From contig NZ_RBAN01000001.1 of assembly GCF_003626655.1 (NCBI RefSeq), positions 2,170,001-2,234,000 of the forward strand: 64,000 bases of DNA. Reading direction: 5' to 3'. The first letter of the stretch is position 1. Each line of letters begins with the position of its first letter. A program made the translations under genes and the position numbers. This document shows positions 8,959-17,615 of this stretch, piece by piece. This stretch comes from Micromonospora costi. GTDB lineage: Bacteria > Actinomycetota > Actinomycetes > Mycobacteriales > Micromonosporaceae. The notes beneath the pieces were generated by a model, which did not search any database, was not told the DNA's origin, and was given only the letters and a program-made list of their open reading frames with translations.

Positions 8959-9249
8959 TCAGCGTGACGGGTCGGAGTCCCGAGGCGTTTCCGACCGCTC
9001 GGTCTGGTCCTCGCCGGCCAGCGCAGAGCGGAGACGCTCCTTCTCGTCGCGCCGGCGCTGCGCGGCGCCGGCCATCTCCTCGGCCATCTCGTCCCGCCAG
9101 CCCTTCAGCAGGAAGAACGAGAGCGCGGCCGAGAACACCAGCGCCAGCATCAGCTTCAGGAACACGTTCATGTCGATCAGCCAGAGGGCCGCCAGCACGA
9201 CGACGAACAGCCCGATCCGGCCCAGCGTGTACTTGACCGCCGCGCTCAC
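8959..9249 (-). CDS. DUF4229 family membrane protein
   Basis: A protein of about 96 residues with two hydrophobic segments near the N-terminus (LGRIGLFVVVLAALWLI and LMLALVFSAALSFFLL), then a charged, Arg/Glu-rich tail. The KYTLGRIGLF start is typical of the actinobacterial DUF4229 family, often found beside menaquinone genes. The GTG at 9249 has a GGAG at about 8 bp; a GTG at 9258 is possible but its GGAG is only 2 bp away. The function is unknown. Confidence 0.82.
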   Translation of the reverse strand: MSAAVKYTLGRIGLFVVVLAALWLIDMNVFLKLMLALVFSAALSFFLLKGWRDEMAEEMAGAAQRRRDEKERLRSALAGEDQTERSETPRDSDPSR

Positions 9250-9336
9250 CCGCACCACTCCGTTCCCGCGCCACCGGTAAGCCCGGCGCGCCCCTCAGCC
9301 CGCCCGGCGGGCCGTCCGGCCCCTCCGGTGGGCATC

Positions 9337-9759
9337 TCAGCCCGTCCGGCGGGCCAGCCAGCGCACACCGGGAAACCACACCACCGCGTACACGACGGTG
9401 AAGGTGGCCGCCGCCAGCGCGCCCGTCAGCAGCGACGGCAACCCCGCGGCCAGGCCGGCCACCAGCAGCCCGGTGACCACGGCGACCGCGAGGGCGCCCA
9501 CCGCCGCCACCACCCGGGCCGCGCCGAACTCCCAGGCGCGGAAGTCCTCCCAGAACAGCCAGGCCGGGAGGATCACCGCGAGCCAGCCGTTGGCCCGCCC
9601 GAAGTCACCCGCACCGAACGACGCGAACGCCCAGTCGAACAGCAGGAGGGCGAGCACGCCGATCAGCCAGCCGGCGAGACTCACCCCGAGCAGGTCGCCC
9701 AGGGTGAGCACCCGCCCCTCGGCGTCGCGCCGGGGAAAGCCGCTCTGCTGCTCAGTCAT
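9337..9759 (-). CDS. Hypothetical four-helix membrane protein
   Basis: A 140-residue protein with about four hydrophobic segments, a polar N-terminus (MTEQQSGFPRRD) and an Arg-rich end. I do not recognise a family. A TACCCT hexamer lies 8 bp before the ATG, so it may be made from a leaderless message. It sits between the DUF4229 gene and mqnE on the same strand and may be expressed with them. Confidence 0.75.
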   Translation of the reverse strand: MTEQQSGFPRRDAEGRVLTLGDLLGVSLAGWLIGVLALLLFDWAFASFGAGDFGRANGWLAVILPAWLFWEDFRAWEFGAARVVAAVGALAVAVVTGLLVAGLAAGLPSLLTGALAAATFTVVYAVVWFPGVRWLARRTG

Positions 9760-9863
9760 CGCCCAACAGGGTACGCGAGGCGCCCGTCACCTCCCGCACG
9801 CAGGACCGGCCGGCCCGGACCCGGCGGCCCGGACCCGGCGGCCCGTGCCCACCCCCGCGGGGG

Positions 9864-11033
9864 TCAGGCCCAGACCTGCTGCGGCTCGGCCCGCCGCTGC
9901 GCCAGCGTCGGCGGGGCGTCGTACTCGCGCACCACGTTGTACCGGGTGTCCCGCTCGACGGGGCGGAAACCGGCGTCCCAGATGAGGTCGAGCAGATCCT
10001 CGCGGTGCATGGTGCTCGGCGTGCCGTACGCGTCCGCGTCGTGCGTGATCTTGTATTCGACGACCGAGCCGTCCAGGTCGTCCGCACCGAAGTTCAGCGA
10101 GAGCTGGGCGACCGAGAGGCCGTGCATCACCCAGAAGCACTTCACGTGCGGCACGTTGTCGAAGAGCAGCCGGGACACCGCGAAGGTCTTCAGCGACTCG
10201 GCCGGCGAGGCCATCGTCGTCCGGGCCTGGATCCGGTTGCGGATCTTGCCGTCCGCGGAGTCGACGAAGTCGTGCTGGTAGCGCAGCGGGATGAACACCG
10301 CGAAGCCCCCGGTCTCGTCCTGGAGCTCCCGCAGCCGCAGCACGTGGTCGACGCGGTGCCGCGGCTCCTCGATGTGGCCGTACAGCATCGTGGCCGGCGT
10401 CTTCATGCCCTTGCGGTGCGCCAGCGCGTGGATCCGCGACCAGTCCTCCCAGTGGCAGTCGTGGTCGACGATGTGCTGGCGGACCTCCCAGTCGAAGATC
10501 TCCGCGCCGCCGCCGGTCAGCGACTCGAGGCCCGCGTCCATCAGCTCGTCGAGGATCTCGTCGGCGGACAGGCCGCTGATCTTCTCGAACCACTGCACCT
10601 CGGTCGCCGTGAAGCACTTGAGCTTGACGTTCGGCAGCGCCGCCTTCAGCTCGCGCAGCACCTTGGGGTAGTAACGCCAGGGCAGGGTGGGGTGCAGGCC
10701 GTTGACGATGTGCAGCTCGGTGAGCTGCTCGTCCTCCATCTCCTTGGCCTTGCGCACCGCCTCGTCGATCCGCATCGTGTAGGCGTCCTTCTCGCCCGGC
10801 TTGCGCTGGAACGAGCAGTACGCGCAGGACGCGGAGCACACGTTGGTCAGGTTCAGGTGCCGGTTGACGTTGAACATCACGCGGTCGCCGTTGAGCTCGG
10901 TGCGCCGGTGGTGCGCGAGCCGCCCCAGCCAGGCCAGGTCGTCGCTCTCGTAGAGCGCGATCCCGTCCTCCCGGGTCAGCCGCTCACCGGCGTACACCTT
11001 CGCTTCGAGCTCACGCTTGAGTCCGGCGTCCAT
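9864..11033 (-). CDS. mqnE: Aminofutalosine synthase (radical SAM)
   Basis: A 389-residue radical SAM enzyme. The iron-sulfur motif is C66-x3-C70-x2-C73 (CSASCAYC), followed by HIVNGLHP, GGGAEIF and a C-terminal domain with NLNFGADDLDG-type sequence typical of the MqnE/MqnC pair. The N-terminus (VYAGERLTREDGIALYESDD) favours MqnE, which makes aminofutalosine in the first radical step of the futalosine menaquinone route. MqnC is the alternative. The ATG at 11033 has a GAAGGGA site. The other menaquinone genes here are at 20.8-23.8 kb, so the pathway is split. Confidence 0.88.
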   Translation of the reverse strand: MDAGLKRELEAKVYAGERLTREDGIALYESDDLAWLGRLAHHRRTELNGDRVMFNVNRHLNLTNVCSASCAYCSFQRKPGEKDAYTMRIDEAVRKAKEMEDEQLTELHIVNGLHPTLPWRYYPKVLRELKAALPNVKLKCFTATEVQWFEKISGLSADEILDELMDAGLESLTGGGAEIFDWEVRQHIVDHDCHWEDWSRIHALAHRKGMKTPATMLYGHIEEPRHRVDHVLRLRELQDETGGFAVFIPLRYQHDFVDSADGKIRNRIQARTTMASPAESLKTFAVSRLLFDNVPHVKCFWVMHGLSVAQLSLNFGADDLDGSVVEYKITHDADAYGTPSTMHREDLLDLIWDAGFRPVERDTRYNVVREYDAPPTLAQRRAEPQQVWA

Positions 11034-11272
11034 GGCACGTCCCTTCCACCTGCGGTCCCGGTCGAGCGTACGTCGGGAGGCCGGCGGGACCGGCGGCACG
11101 GTCGCCGGGCGCGACCCGGTTCACCACATTCTCAGCCAGCCGTTACCCGGCCACGCATCGACAATGTTGCCCCGGCTGAGGTAAGACAGGATGGGGCGCG
11201 CGACACACTGGTAGCGTCCCACGGGCCGCGTCCCACCGGGCGCGGCGACTGTCTGCCGGGGCGGGGAGCGGA

Positions 11273-12841
11273 ATGGTCTACAGCGGGCGCGGGCGACGGC
11301 ATCGACGACGGAGCCCGGTGGTCTCGCCGGTCCTGCGTCCGAAGCTCTGGGCCGCCCTGCTCGGCGCGATCGCGGCCGCGGTGCTGGCCACCCCGGTCTA
11401 CGCCGACCCCGCGCCGCCGGCCGCCGTGCCGGACACCGGTTCCCGGCCCACCGTCACGGGCTCGCTCACGCTGCCGGGCGCGCCGGCCACCGGCGTCACG
11501 CCGACCCCGGGCGTCCCGGTCGGCAACCTCGGCACCGGGCCGCTGGCCAGCCAGATCTACGCCGCGGAAGCCCAGGTCGGTCTGCTCGGCGACACGTTGC
11601 TCCAACTCAGACAGAAACGCACCGACGCCGAGGCCCAGCTCACCGCGGCCGACCAGGGTCTGCGGCTCGCACGCGACACTCTGGTCCGCGCACAGGAGCA
11701 AGCCGACCAGGCCGCCGCCGACGAGATCAAGGCCGCCGCGGCGCTGCCGCCGGGCGCGCTCGCCGACGACATCCAGGGGCTGAGCCGGCTCCAGCGGATC
11801 ACCCGCGGCGAGAAGATCGAGGGGTTCACCACCGCCGCGGCCGGCGAGCTGTCCCGGGCGCGGACCGCCGAGCAGAACGCCTACCAGGCGTACGCGGACG
11901 CCGAGACCGCCCTGCGCACCGCACGGGAGCAGTTCGACGCGGGCGAGAAGGCGCTGCACGCCGAGGAGGCGAAGCTTCTCAAGCTGCGCAAGGACAACGC
12001 GGCGCAGCTCGTCGAGATCGAGCGCCAGCAGGAGGCCGCCGAACAGCGGATCGGCGCCGGCTACGTGCAGGGGCAGAGCGCCAACGGGCTCTCGGCCCAC
12101 CCGCGCGCGCTTGCCGCCGTCCGCTACGCCCTCGACCAGCTGGGCGACCCGTACCTGTGGGCCGCCGAGGGGCCCAACCGGTTCGACTGCTCCGGTCTCA
12201 TGTGGGCGGCCTACCGCTCCAAGGGCGCCGACTACTTCGACCTGCCGCGGGTCTCCCGCGACCAGTACTACGCGACGCGCAGCCGCACCGTGGACCGCAC
12301 CGCCCTCCTCCCCGGCGACCTGCTCTTCTTCGCCTCGGGCAGCAGCTGGACGTCGATCCACCACGTCGGCATGTACATCGGCAACGGCAAGATGGTGCAC
12401 GCCCCGACCACCGGCGACGTCGTGAAGATCTCGACGGTGTCGTGGTCCCGGCTCTACGCCGCCACCCGCGTCATCGGGGCGGTGCCGGGCCCGTCGACCA
12501 CGCCCAGCCCCACCCCGAAGCCCACCGGCTCGCCCACTCCGACGACGCCGCCGACCACCAAGCCGCCGACGACGCCGCCCACCACGAAGCCGCCGACGAC
12601 GCCGCCACCGACCACCAAGCCGCCGACGACGCCGCCGCCGACCACGACCCCGCCCACGACGACGCCGCCGACCACCAACCCGCCGACCACGCCGCCGCCG
12701 ACGACGACGCCGCCGACCACCAACCCGCCGACCAGCACCCCGGACACGTCGCCCACGACGTCCCCCTCGACCACGGGCAGCGCGGAGACGAGCGAGAGCG
12801 CGTCGGCGGATGGCTCGGCGTCCGCGAGCGCCGGTAACTGA
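11273..12841 (+). CDS. Secreted NlpC/P60 peptidoglycan endopeptidase with Pro/Thr tail
   Basis: A 522-residue product with a basic start and a signal peptide (membrane core WAALLGAIAAAVLA, cleavage near YADPAP). A long coiled coil spans about residues 95-270, as in RipA/Cwl-type hydrolases. The NlpC/P60 domain has Cys306 in FDCSGLMW and the catalytic His in HHVGMYIG near residue 363. It should cut the stem peptide of the wall. Unusually the catalytic domain is not C-terminal: a tail of repeated TTPPTTKPP units (about 405-490) and a Ser/Ala end follow. The tail could span or bind the wall. Confidence 0.9.
   Translation: MVYSGRGRRHRRRSPVVSPVLRPKLWAALLGAIAAAVLATPVYADPAPPAAVPDTGSRPTVTGSLTLPGAPATGVTPTPGVPVGNLGTGPLASQIYAAEAQVGLLGDTLLQLRQKRTDAEAQLTAADQGLRLARDTLVRAQEQADQAAADEIKAAAALPPGALADDIQGLSRLQRITRGEKIEGFTTAAAGELSRARTAEQNAYQAYADAETALRTAREQFDAGEKALHAEEAKLLKLRKDNAAQLVEIERQQEAAEQRIGAGYVQGQSANGLSAHPRALAAVRYALDQLGDPYLWAAEGPNRFDCSGLMWAAYRSKGADYFDLPRVSRDQYYATRSRTVDRTALLPGDLLFFASGSSWTSIHHVGMYIGNGKMVHAPTTGDVVKISTVSWSRLYAATRVIGAVPGPSTTPSPTPKPTGSPTPTTPPTTKPPTTPPTTKPPTTPPPTTKPPTTPPPTTTPPTTTPPTTNPPTTPPPTTTPPTTNPPTSTPDTSPTTSPSTTGSAETSESASADGSASASAGN
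12537..12745 (+). repeat. Degenerate tandem repeat encoding the Pro/Thr tail
   Basis: Units of CCGCCGACGACG and CCGACCACCAAG (9-15 bp) alternate about a dozen times inside the NlpC/P60 gene and encode TTPPTTKPP-type motifs. Copy number is likely to vary between strains. Confidence 0.8.
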
Positions 12842-12952
12842 CCCGCAAGCCGGCACTCGGCTGTGCGTCCGGGCCGGAATGTGGCACCGTGACACCCAGG
12901 CACGCCCGGTCCGCGGCCGGGTAGGGGTGTGAGCGTGGTGCGGAGGGCGGAC

Positions 12953-14611
12953 ATGGCCGAGCAGAAGGTTCCGGCGGAAACGAGCGACCCCGGCACCACG
13001 TCCGTGGACCCGACCGACGCCCCACCCACCGCCGTGGCCGCCGCCGACCGTAGGCAGGACGGGCTGGCCACGACCGGCGACGACCACGCCACCAGCGCCC
13101 CGGAATCCGCAGCCGGCACCTCGGCCGACAGCCTCGCGGGCGCGAGCGACGCCACCGACACCCCGGAATCCGCCGCCAGGACGTCGACCGACGGCGCGAC
13201 CGACGCCCCGGAATCCGCGGCCGGCACCTCGGTCGACAGCCTCGCGGGCCCGGCCGGGGCCGCGGGGTCCCGGGCCGGTACGCCGGCCGACCCCGCCGAG
13301 GCGCCGACGTCCACGGCCGGGGCCGCGACCGCCGGTCCGGCGACCGCGACTGACGGCGCTGCCGACGGTGGCGCGGGCGACGGAGGCGGGTCGACGCCGG
13401 GGTCGACCGGCGGCGGGACCGCGACTCCCGCGAGCCCGGTCCGAGCCCGCGCCAGCGTCGCCGCCCCCGCCGCCGCGACGCCGTCGGCTGGGGCCAGTCC
13501 CAGCTACCGGGCCGTGGTCTCGGCGACCGCCGCGGCGGGCCTGCCGACCCAACGGGACGGATCCGGAACGCCGGCCCGCGCCAGCGCCGTCGTACCCGGG
13601 GCCAGCCCGGTCACGGCCGGCGAGGCCGCGGCCGCCGGGGCCCGCGCGAGCGCCGTCGTACCCGGAACGAGCCCCGTCACGGCCGGCGAGGCGAGGGCGA
13701 CCGGCGGCACCCGTTCCCCGGCGGTGTACCGCTCCGGGCCGGTCAACCCGGAGCCTCCCGAGCCGGCACAGCCCCCGGAGCCGGCGCAGCCGCCGAAACC
13801 GCCGAAGCCACCCGTACCGGAACCGGAGCCGGAGCCGGCCCCGACACCGGTGCCCGGGCCCACCCCGCCCTCACCCGCTCCCCCGTCGCCGGAGCCGACG
13901 CCGCCGGCCCCCGGTCCGTACCCGCCGGGGCCACGTCCGGCGCCGCCTCCGGGGCCGGTGCCGCCCCTGCCGGGGCCGCCGGTACCGCCGCCGGGCCCAC
14001 CCGTGCCCCCGCCACCGCCTCCGCCCGGTCCGATGCCGGCACCGCCGTTCCCACCGCCGCCGGCCACCTCACCCGCACCGGCCGCCCGCAGCGCGGCACC
14101 CGTGTCGGCCCCGCCCGGACGCGCCGCCGTACCGGTGTCCGCACCCCCTGGACAGGCCGCCCGGCCGCTGTCGGCGGCGCCGGAGCCGACCGTGCCCGGC
14201 TGGGCTCCCGTGGGTCCCGCCGAGCCGGGTTCCGGCGGCACCCTGGCCGCTTTTTGGTCGGGTGGGCCGTCCAGCGCGTCGTCGCCGGCGACCGGCGGGA
14301 CGCCGGCCGGAGGGCGCGCGGGCCGGTACGACGGCGGCCCCGACCTGGCCGGGACGGTCTACGGCGGCGGCGAGGGTGCGGGCTTCACGACCGTGGCGCT
14401 GCCGAGCGCGGTGGAGACCTCCGGCTCGCTGACCGGTCACATCCTCGCCCAGGGCTGGGCCGAGACGCCGGCCGCCGAGCGCTCCCGCACGGCCCGGGTG
14501 GTGATCGTGCTGGCCGCCGCCCTGGGCCTGCTCGTGCTGATCAGCGTGCTGCTCGTCCTGCTCGCCGGCGACGCGGTGAGCGGCCTGATCAACAACGTCC
14601 TGAGCACCTAA
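12953..14611 (+). CDS. Proline/alanine-rich single-pass membrane protein of unknown function
   Basis: The ATG at 12953 follows GGAGGG by 5 bp; a GTG at 12929 is less well supported. The 552-residue product is low-complexity over most of its length. An Ala/Thr/Asp/Ser region carries imperfect repeats (APESAAGTS; ASAVVPGxSPVTAGEA twice), then comes a proline-rich stretch with long PP runs (about 270-390), a Gly-rich region, and one C-terminal membrane helix (VVIVLAAALGLLVLISVLLVLLA, near 520-545). No enzyme domain is visible. The layout resembles actinomycete scaffold or wall-spanning proteins with a disordered cytoplasmic region. It lies next to the NlpC/P60 gene. Confidence 0.7.
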   Translation: MAEQKVPAETSDPGTTSVDPTDAPPTAVAAADRRQDGLATTGDDHATSAPESAAGTSADSLAGASDATDTPESAARTSTDGATDAPESAAGTSVDSLAGPAGAAGSRAGTPADPAEAPTSTAGAATAGPATATDGAADGGAGDGGGSTPGSTGGGTATPASPVRARASVAAPAAATPSAGASPSYRAVVSATAAAGLPTQRDGSGTPARASAVVPGASPVTAGEAAAAGARASAVVPGTSPVTAGEARATGGTRSPAVYRSGPVNPEPPEPAQPPEPAQPPKPPKPPVPEPEPEPAPTPVPGPTPPSPAPPSPEPTPPAPGPYPPGPRPAPPPGPVPPLPGPPVPPPGPPVPPPPPPPGPMPAPPFPPPPATSPAPAARSAAPVSAPPGRAAVPVSAPPGQAARPLSAAPEPTVPGWAPVGPAEPGSGGTLAAFWSGGPSSASSPATGGTPAGGRAGRYDGGPDLAGTVYGGGEGAGFTTVALPSAVETSGSLTGHILAQGWAETPAAERSRTARVVIVLAAALGLLVLISVLLVLLAGDAVSGLINNVLST

Positions 14612-14956
14612 CCCCCCGGCCCCCTCCGCCCGCCGCCCCCGCACCGGTCACCGAGTTGATCAAGAGGTTTGCGTCAGATTCCGCGCCGAAACCGACGCAA
14701 ACCTCTTGATCACCGGTCGAGGGCAGATCACCGGACGAGGGTGGGGGTGGGGGCGGTGGGGAGGCCCGGGGTGGGGGTGAGTCGGCCCACTACGGTTCGC
14801 GGCCGGATGGCGGCTCGCGGCAACCGCCGTACACTGGTAACGATCATTTGACCTGGCGCGCCTCCCGCGCGCTCATGGGCGGTCTTGCGGGCGATTCCCG
14901 CGGCAGCGTGCCGCGGCGGGCCATCGCGAAGATGCGCCCCGCTTGAAAGGCACTTC
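14612..14956. other. 345-bp gene-free interval: palindrome and helicase leader
   Basis: The left part holds palindrome F. The right part, about 14825-14956, is the presumed 5' leader of the helicase gene and is rich in short GC hairpins: GGCGCGCC/GCGCGC, GCGGG-CGATT-CCCGC, and GCGGCA-GCG-TGCCGC. A TACACT hexamer near 14830 is a possible -10. The open frame that starts at 14885 lacks a ribosome site and was not taken as the gene start. Confidence 0.6.
14657..14712. repeat. Long intergenic inverted repeat (palindrome F)
   Basis: TGATCAAGAGGTTTGCGTC (14657-14675) and GACGCAAACCTCTTGATCA (14694-14712) pair perfectly over 19 bp around an 18-base loop. It lies 45 bp after the proline-rich membrane-protein gene and may end its transcript. 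Like palindromes A-E and G it has GATC near the outer edge. Confidence 0.88.
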
Positions 14957-16858
14957 TTGACCATCTCTGCTGACCCCAGCACGTTCCCGTCCGCCTTCGA
15001 CCCGGAGCACCACGCGCCGGAGCACCACGCCCCGGAGCACCACGCCCCGGCCCAGGACCCGGCCGCCACCGCCGCCGGCGACCACGCCACCACGGACACC
15101 AGCACCACCGCCGGCGACGCCACCCCGGCCAGCGACACCACCACCGCCGACGCCACCGCTGCCGTCGACGCCAGCCCGGCCGGCGACGCCACCCCGGCCC
15201 TCGACACGCCGGACTTCGCCGCGCTCGGCCTGCCCCAGCCGCTGGTCCGCGCGCTCGCCCGGCAGGGCATCACCGCGCCGTTCGAGATCCAGCGCGCGAC
15301 CGTGCCGGACGCGCTCGCCGGCCGGGACGTGCTCGGCCGGGGCCAGACCGGCTCCGGCAAGACCCTTGCCTTCGGGCTGCCGCTGCTCGCCCGGGTCGCC
15401 GCCGGCGAGCGGGCCCGCCCGCTGCACCCGCGTGCCCTCGTCCTGGTGCCGACCCGCGAGCTGGCCATGCAGGTCAACGACGCCCTGCTGCCGCTGGGCA
15501 AGGCGGTCGGCGTCTTCCTCAAGACCGCCGTGGGCGGGGTGCCGTACGACCGGCAGATCGACGCGCTGCGCCGTGGCGTGGAGATCGTCGTGGCCACCCC
15601 GGGGCGGCTCGGCGACCTCATCGACCGGGGCGTGTGCAACCTCGACGACGTCGAGGTCACGGTGCTCGACGAGGCCGACCAGATGGCCGACATGGGCTTC
15701 CTGCCCGAGGTCACGGAGCTGCTCGCGAAGACCCCCGCGGGTGGGCAGCGGCTGCTCTTCTCGGCCACCCTGGACGGTGACGTCGATGCCCTGGTGAAGC
15801 GGTTCATGACCGACCCGGTCACGCACTCCACCGCCCCGCCGACCGCCGCCGTGTCCACCATGGACCACCACGTGCTGCTCATCCCGCCGCGCGACAAGTT
15901 CTCCGTGGTGGCGTCGATCGCCGCCCGGGACGGCCGCACGATGGTCTTCGCCCGTACGCAGCTCGGCGTGGACCGGCTGGTCAACCAGCTGGCCGCGGTG
16001 GGCGTACGGGCGGGTGGCCTGCACGGCGGCAAGACCCAGCGGATGCGTACCCGCACGCTCGCCGAGTTCCGCGAGGGACGGACGAACGTGCTGGTCGCCA
16101 CCGACGTGGCCGCCCGTGGCATCCACGTGGACGGTGTGTCGCTGGTGCTGCACGTCGACCCGCCGAAGGACCCCAAGGACTACCTGCACCGTGCCGGCCG
16201 CACCGCGCGGGCCGGCGAGTCCGGGGCGGTCGCCACGCTGGTGCTGCCCAAGCAGCGCCGAACCACGCTCGCCATGCTGGAGAAGGCCGGTGTCGAGCCG
16301 GCGGAGACCCGGGTCCGGGTCGGTGATTCGGCACTGGCCGAACTGACCGGTGCCCGCGAGCCGAGCGGCGTGCCGGTCCGGGACGAGCCGCCGGCACCGC
16401 GCCGTTCCGGCGACCGGCCCGGCGGCCCGCGCCGCTACGGCGACCGGCCGACGGGCGAGCGCCACGGCGACCGGGGCCCCGGCGAGCGCCGCTTCGGTGG
16501 CCGCGACGACCGCCGCCACGGGGACCGGCCGCACGACGACCGCCGCCACGGTGACGGGCCGCGCGACGAGCGCCGCTTCGGCGACCGGCCGGCGGGCGAC
16601 CGCCGCTACGGCGACCGGCCGGCGGGCGACCGCCGCTACGGCGACCGGCCGGCGGGCGACCGCCGCTACGGCGACCAGCCCCGCGACGAGCGCCGCTACG
16701 GTGACCGGCCGGCCGGCGAGCGGCGGTTCACCGACCACGGCGGTGACGGCCGCGGTGAGCGTCGGGGCGGCTTCCGCCCCGAGGGTCGGGGGCGCGAGGA
16801 CCGGCCCCGCGACGAGCGCCGGGGCTTCGGCGGGCGGTCGCCCGCGCGTACGCACTGA
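14957..16858 (+). CDS. DEAD-box RNA helicase with Arg/Asp-rich repeat tail
   Basis: The TTG at 14957 was chosen because GAAAGG lies 6 bp upstream. The 633-residue product has a low-complexity N-terminus (EHHAP repeated, then Ala/Thr/Asp-rich, to about 85) and the full helicase core: GRGQTGSGKT (motif I, near 131), PTREL, TPGR, VLDEADQMADMG (motif II, near 238), SATLD, TDVAARGI and HRAGRTARAG (motif VI, near 411). The tail from about 470 repeats RRYGDRPAGD, an RNA-binding type of extension. It should remodel RNA, in ribosome assembly or cold adaptation, as known for RhlE/CsdA-like helicases. Confidence 0.93.
   Translation: MTISADPSTFPSAFDPEHHAPEHHAPEHHAPAQDPAATAAGDHATTDTSTTAGDATPASDTTTADATAAVDASPAGDATPALDTPDFAALGLPQPLVRALARQGITAPFEIQRATVPDALAGRDVLGRGQTGSGKTLAFGLPLLARVAAGERARPLHPRALVLVPTRELAMQVNDALLPLGKAVGVFLKTAVGGVPYDRQIDALRRGVEIVVATPGRLGDLIDRGVCNLDDVEVTVLDEADQMADMGFLPEVTELLAKTPAGGQRLLFSATLDGDVDALVKRFMTDPVTHSTAPPTAAVSTMDHHVLLIPPRDKFSVVASIAARDGRTMVFARTQLGVDRLVNQLAAVGVRAGGLHGGKTQRMRTRTLAEFREGRTNVLVATDVAARGIHVDGVSLVLHVDPPKDPKDYLHRAGRTARAGESGAVATLVLPKQRRTTLAMLEKAGVEPAETRVRVGDSALAELTGAREPSGVPVRDEPPAPRRSGDRPGGPRRYGDRPTGERHGDRGPGERRFGGRDDRRHGDRPHDDRRHGDGPRDERRFGDRPAGDRRYGDRPAGDRRYGDRPAGDRRYGDQPRDERRYGDRPAGERRFTDHGGDGRGERRGGFRPEGRGREDRPRDERRGFGGRSPARTH
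16430..16740 (+). repeat. Tandem repeat in the helicase tail (30-bp unit)
   Basis: The unit GGCGACCGGCCGGCGGGCGA plus CCGCCGCTAC occurs three times almost without change between 16580 and 16672, with diverged copies on both sides. It encodes the (D/E)RRYGDRPxG motif. The near identity suggests recent expansion. Confidence 0.85.
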
Positions 16859-16881
16859 CGCCCTGGTCATCGACGTGACCG

Positions 16882-16915
16882 ACGCCGCCGCGGAGCCCGC
16901 GCTCCGCGGCGGCGT
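16882..16915 (+). terminator. Terminator of the helicase gene
   Basis: ACGCCGCCGCGGAGC and GCTCCGCGGCGGCGT form a perfect 15-bp stem with a 4-base loop, followed by TTCC, 23 bp after the helicase stop. Confidence 0.8.
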
Positions 16916-16962
16916 TTCCGCATGCGCTGCCGTCGTCGATCCGGTCGCGTAACGTCCGGCTC

Positions 16963-17592
16963 ATGCCGAGCATGCCGAAGTCGCTGTTCTGGAGCCGGAC
17001 CGACACCGCGGGCGCCGAGCACGCCCTTCTCGACGACGGTCAGGGGCTCGCGGCCCGGGGCACGATGCTCGCCGTCGACCCGATCCCGTGGACCGGCCGC
17101 TACCAGGTGACCACCGCACCGGACTGGACGACCAGCCGTGTCGAGGTCGAGGTGGAGGGGGCGGGGTGGCTGCGCAGCGTACGCCTGGAACGGGCGGCCG
17201 ACCGGTGGCGGGTGACCACCGCCGAGCAGGGTGACCTGGATGCGGCGCTGGCCGCGGCCGGGCACCGGCCGGCAGGGTTGCCCGGCACCGACGACCCGGA
17301 CCGGCTCGGCGACGCGCTCGACGTCGACCTGGGCGGCTCGCCGCTGTTCAACGCGCTGCCGGTGCGCCGGCTCGGGCTGACGGGCCGGCCGGCCGACACC
17401 GCCTACCGGATCACGGTGGCCTGGGTGCTGGTGCCCAGCCTCGCGGTGGTGCCCGCCGAGCAGGTCTACACGTCGCTGGGGCCGGGCCGCATCCGGTTCA
17501 GCAGCGGCACGTTCACGGCGGACATCGACCTGGACGCCGAGGGGTACGTGCTGCGCTATCCCGGGGTGGCCGAGCGTGGCGACGCGGGCTGA
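16963..17592 (+). CDS. Putative glycolipid-binding domain protein
   Basis: A 209-residue soluble protein matching the pattern of the putative glycolipid-binding family (formerly DUF1089): an LFWSRTDTAGAEHA start, GTMLAVDP, a beta-rich middle with FNALPVRRL, and YTSLGPGRIRFSSGTFTADI near the end. A TAACGT hexamer (16950-16955) lies 7 bp before the ATG and no ribosome site is present, so the message is probably leaderless. The biological ligand is unproven. Confidence 0.8.
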   Translation: MPSMPKSLFWSRTDTAGAEHALLDDGQGLAARGTMLAVDPIPWTGRYQVTTAPDWTTSRVEVEVEGAGWLRSVRLERAADRWRVTTAEQGDLDAALAAAGHRPAGLPGTDDPDRLGDALDVDLGGSPLFNALPVRRLGLTGRPADTAYRITVAWVLVPSLAVVPAEQVYTSLGPGRIRFSSGTFTADIDLDAEGYVLRYPGVAERGDAG

Positions 17593-17615
17593 GCCCGGGT
17601 GGCCGGCCGCGCTGC

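Noticed and set aside
11034..11272. A ydaO-type (c-di-AMP) riboswitch before the NlpC/P60 gene
   Set aside because: Such riboswitches precede many actinobacterial wall hydrolases, but I could not find the conserved core in this leader.
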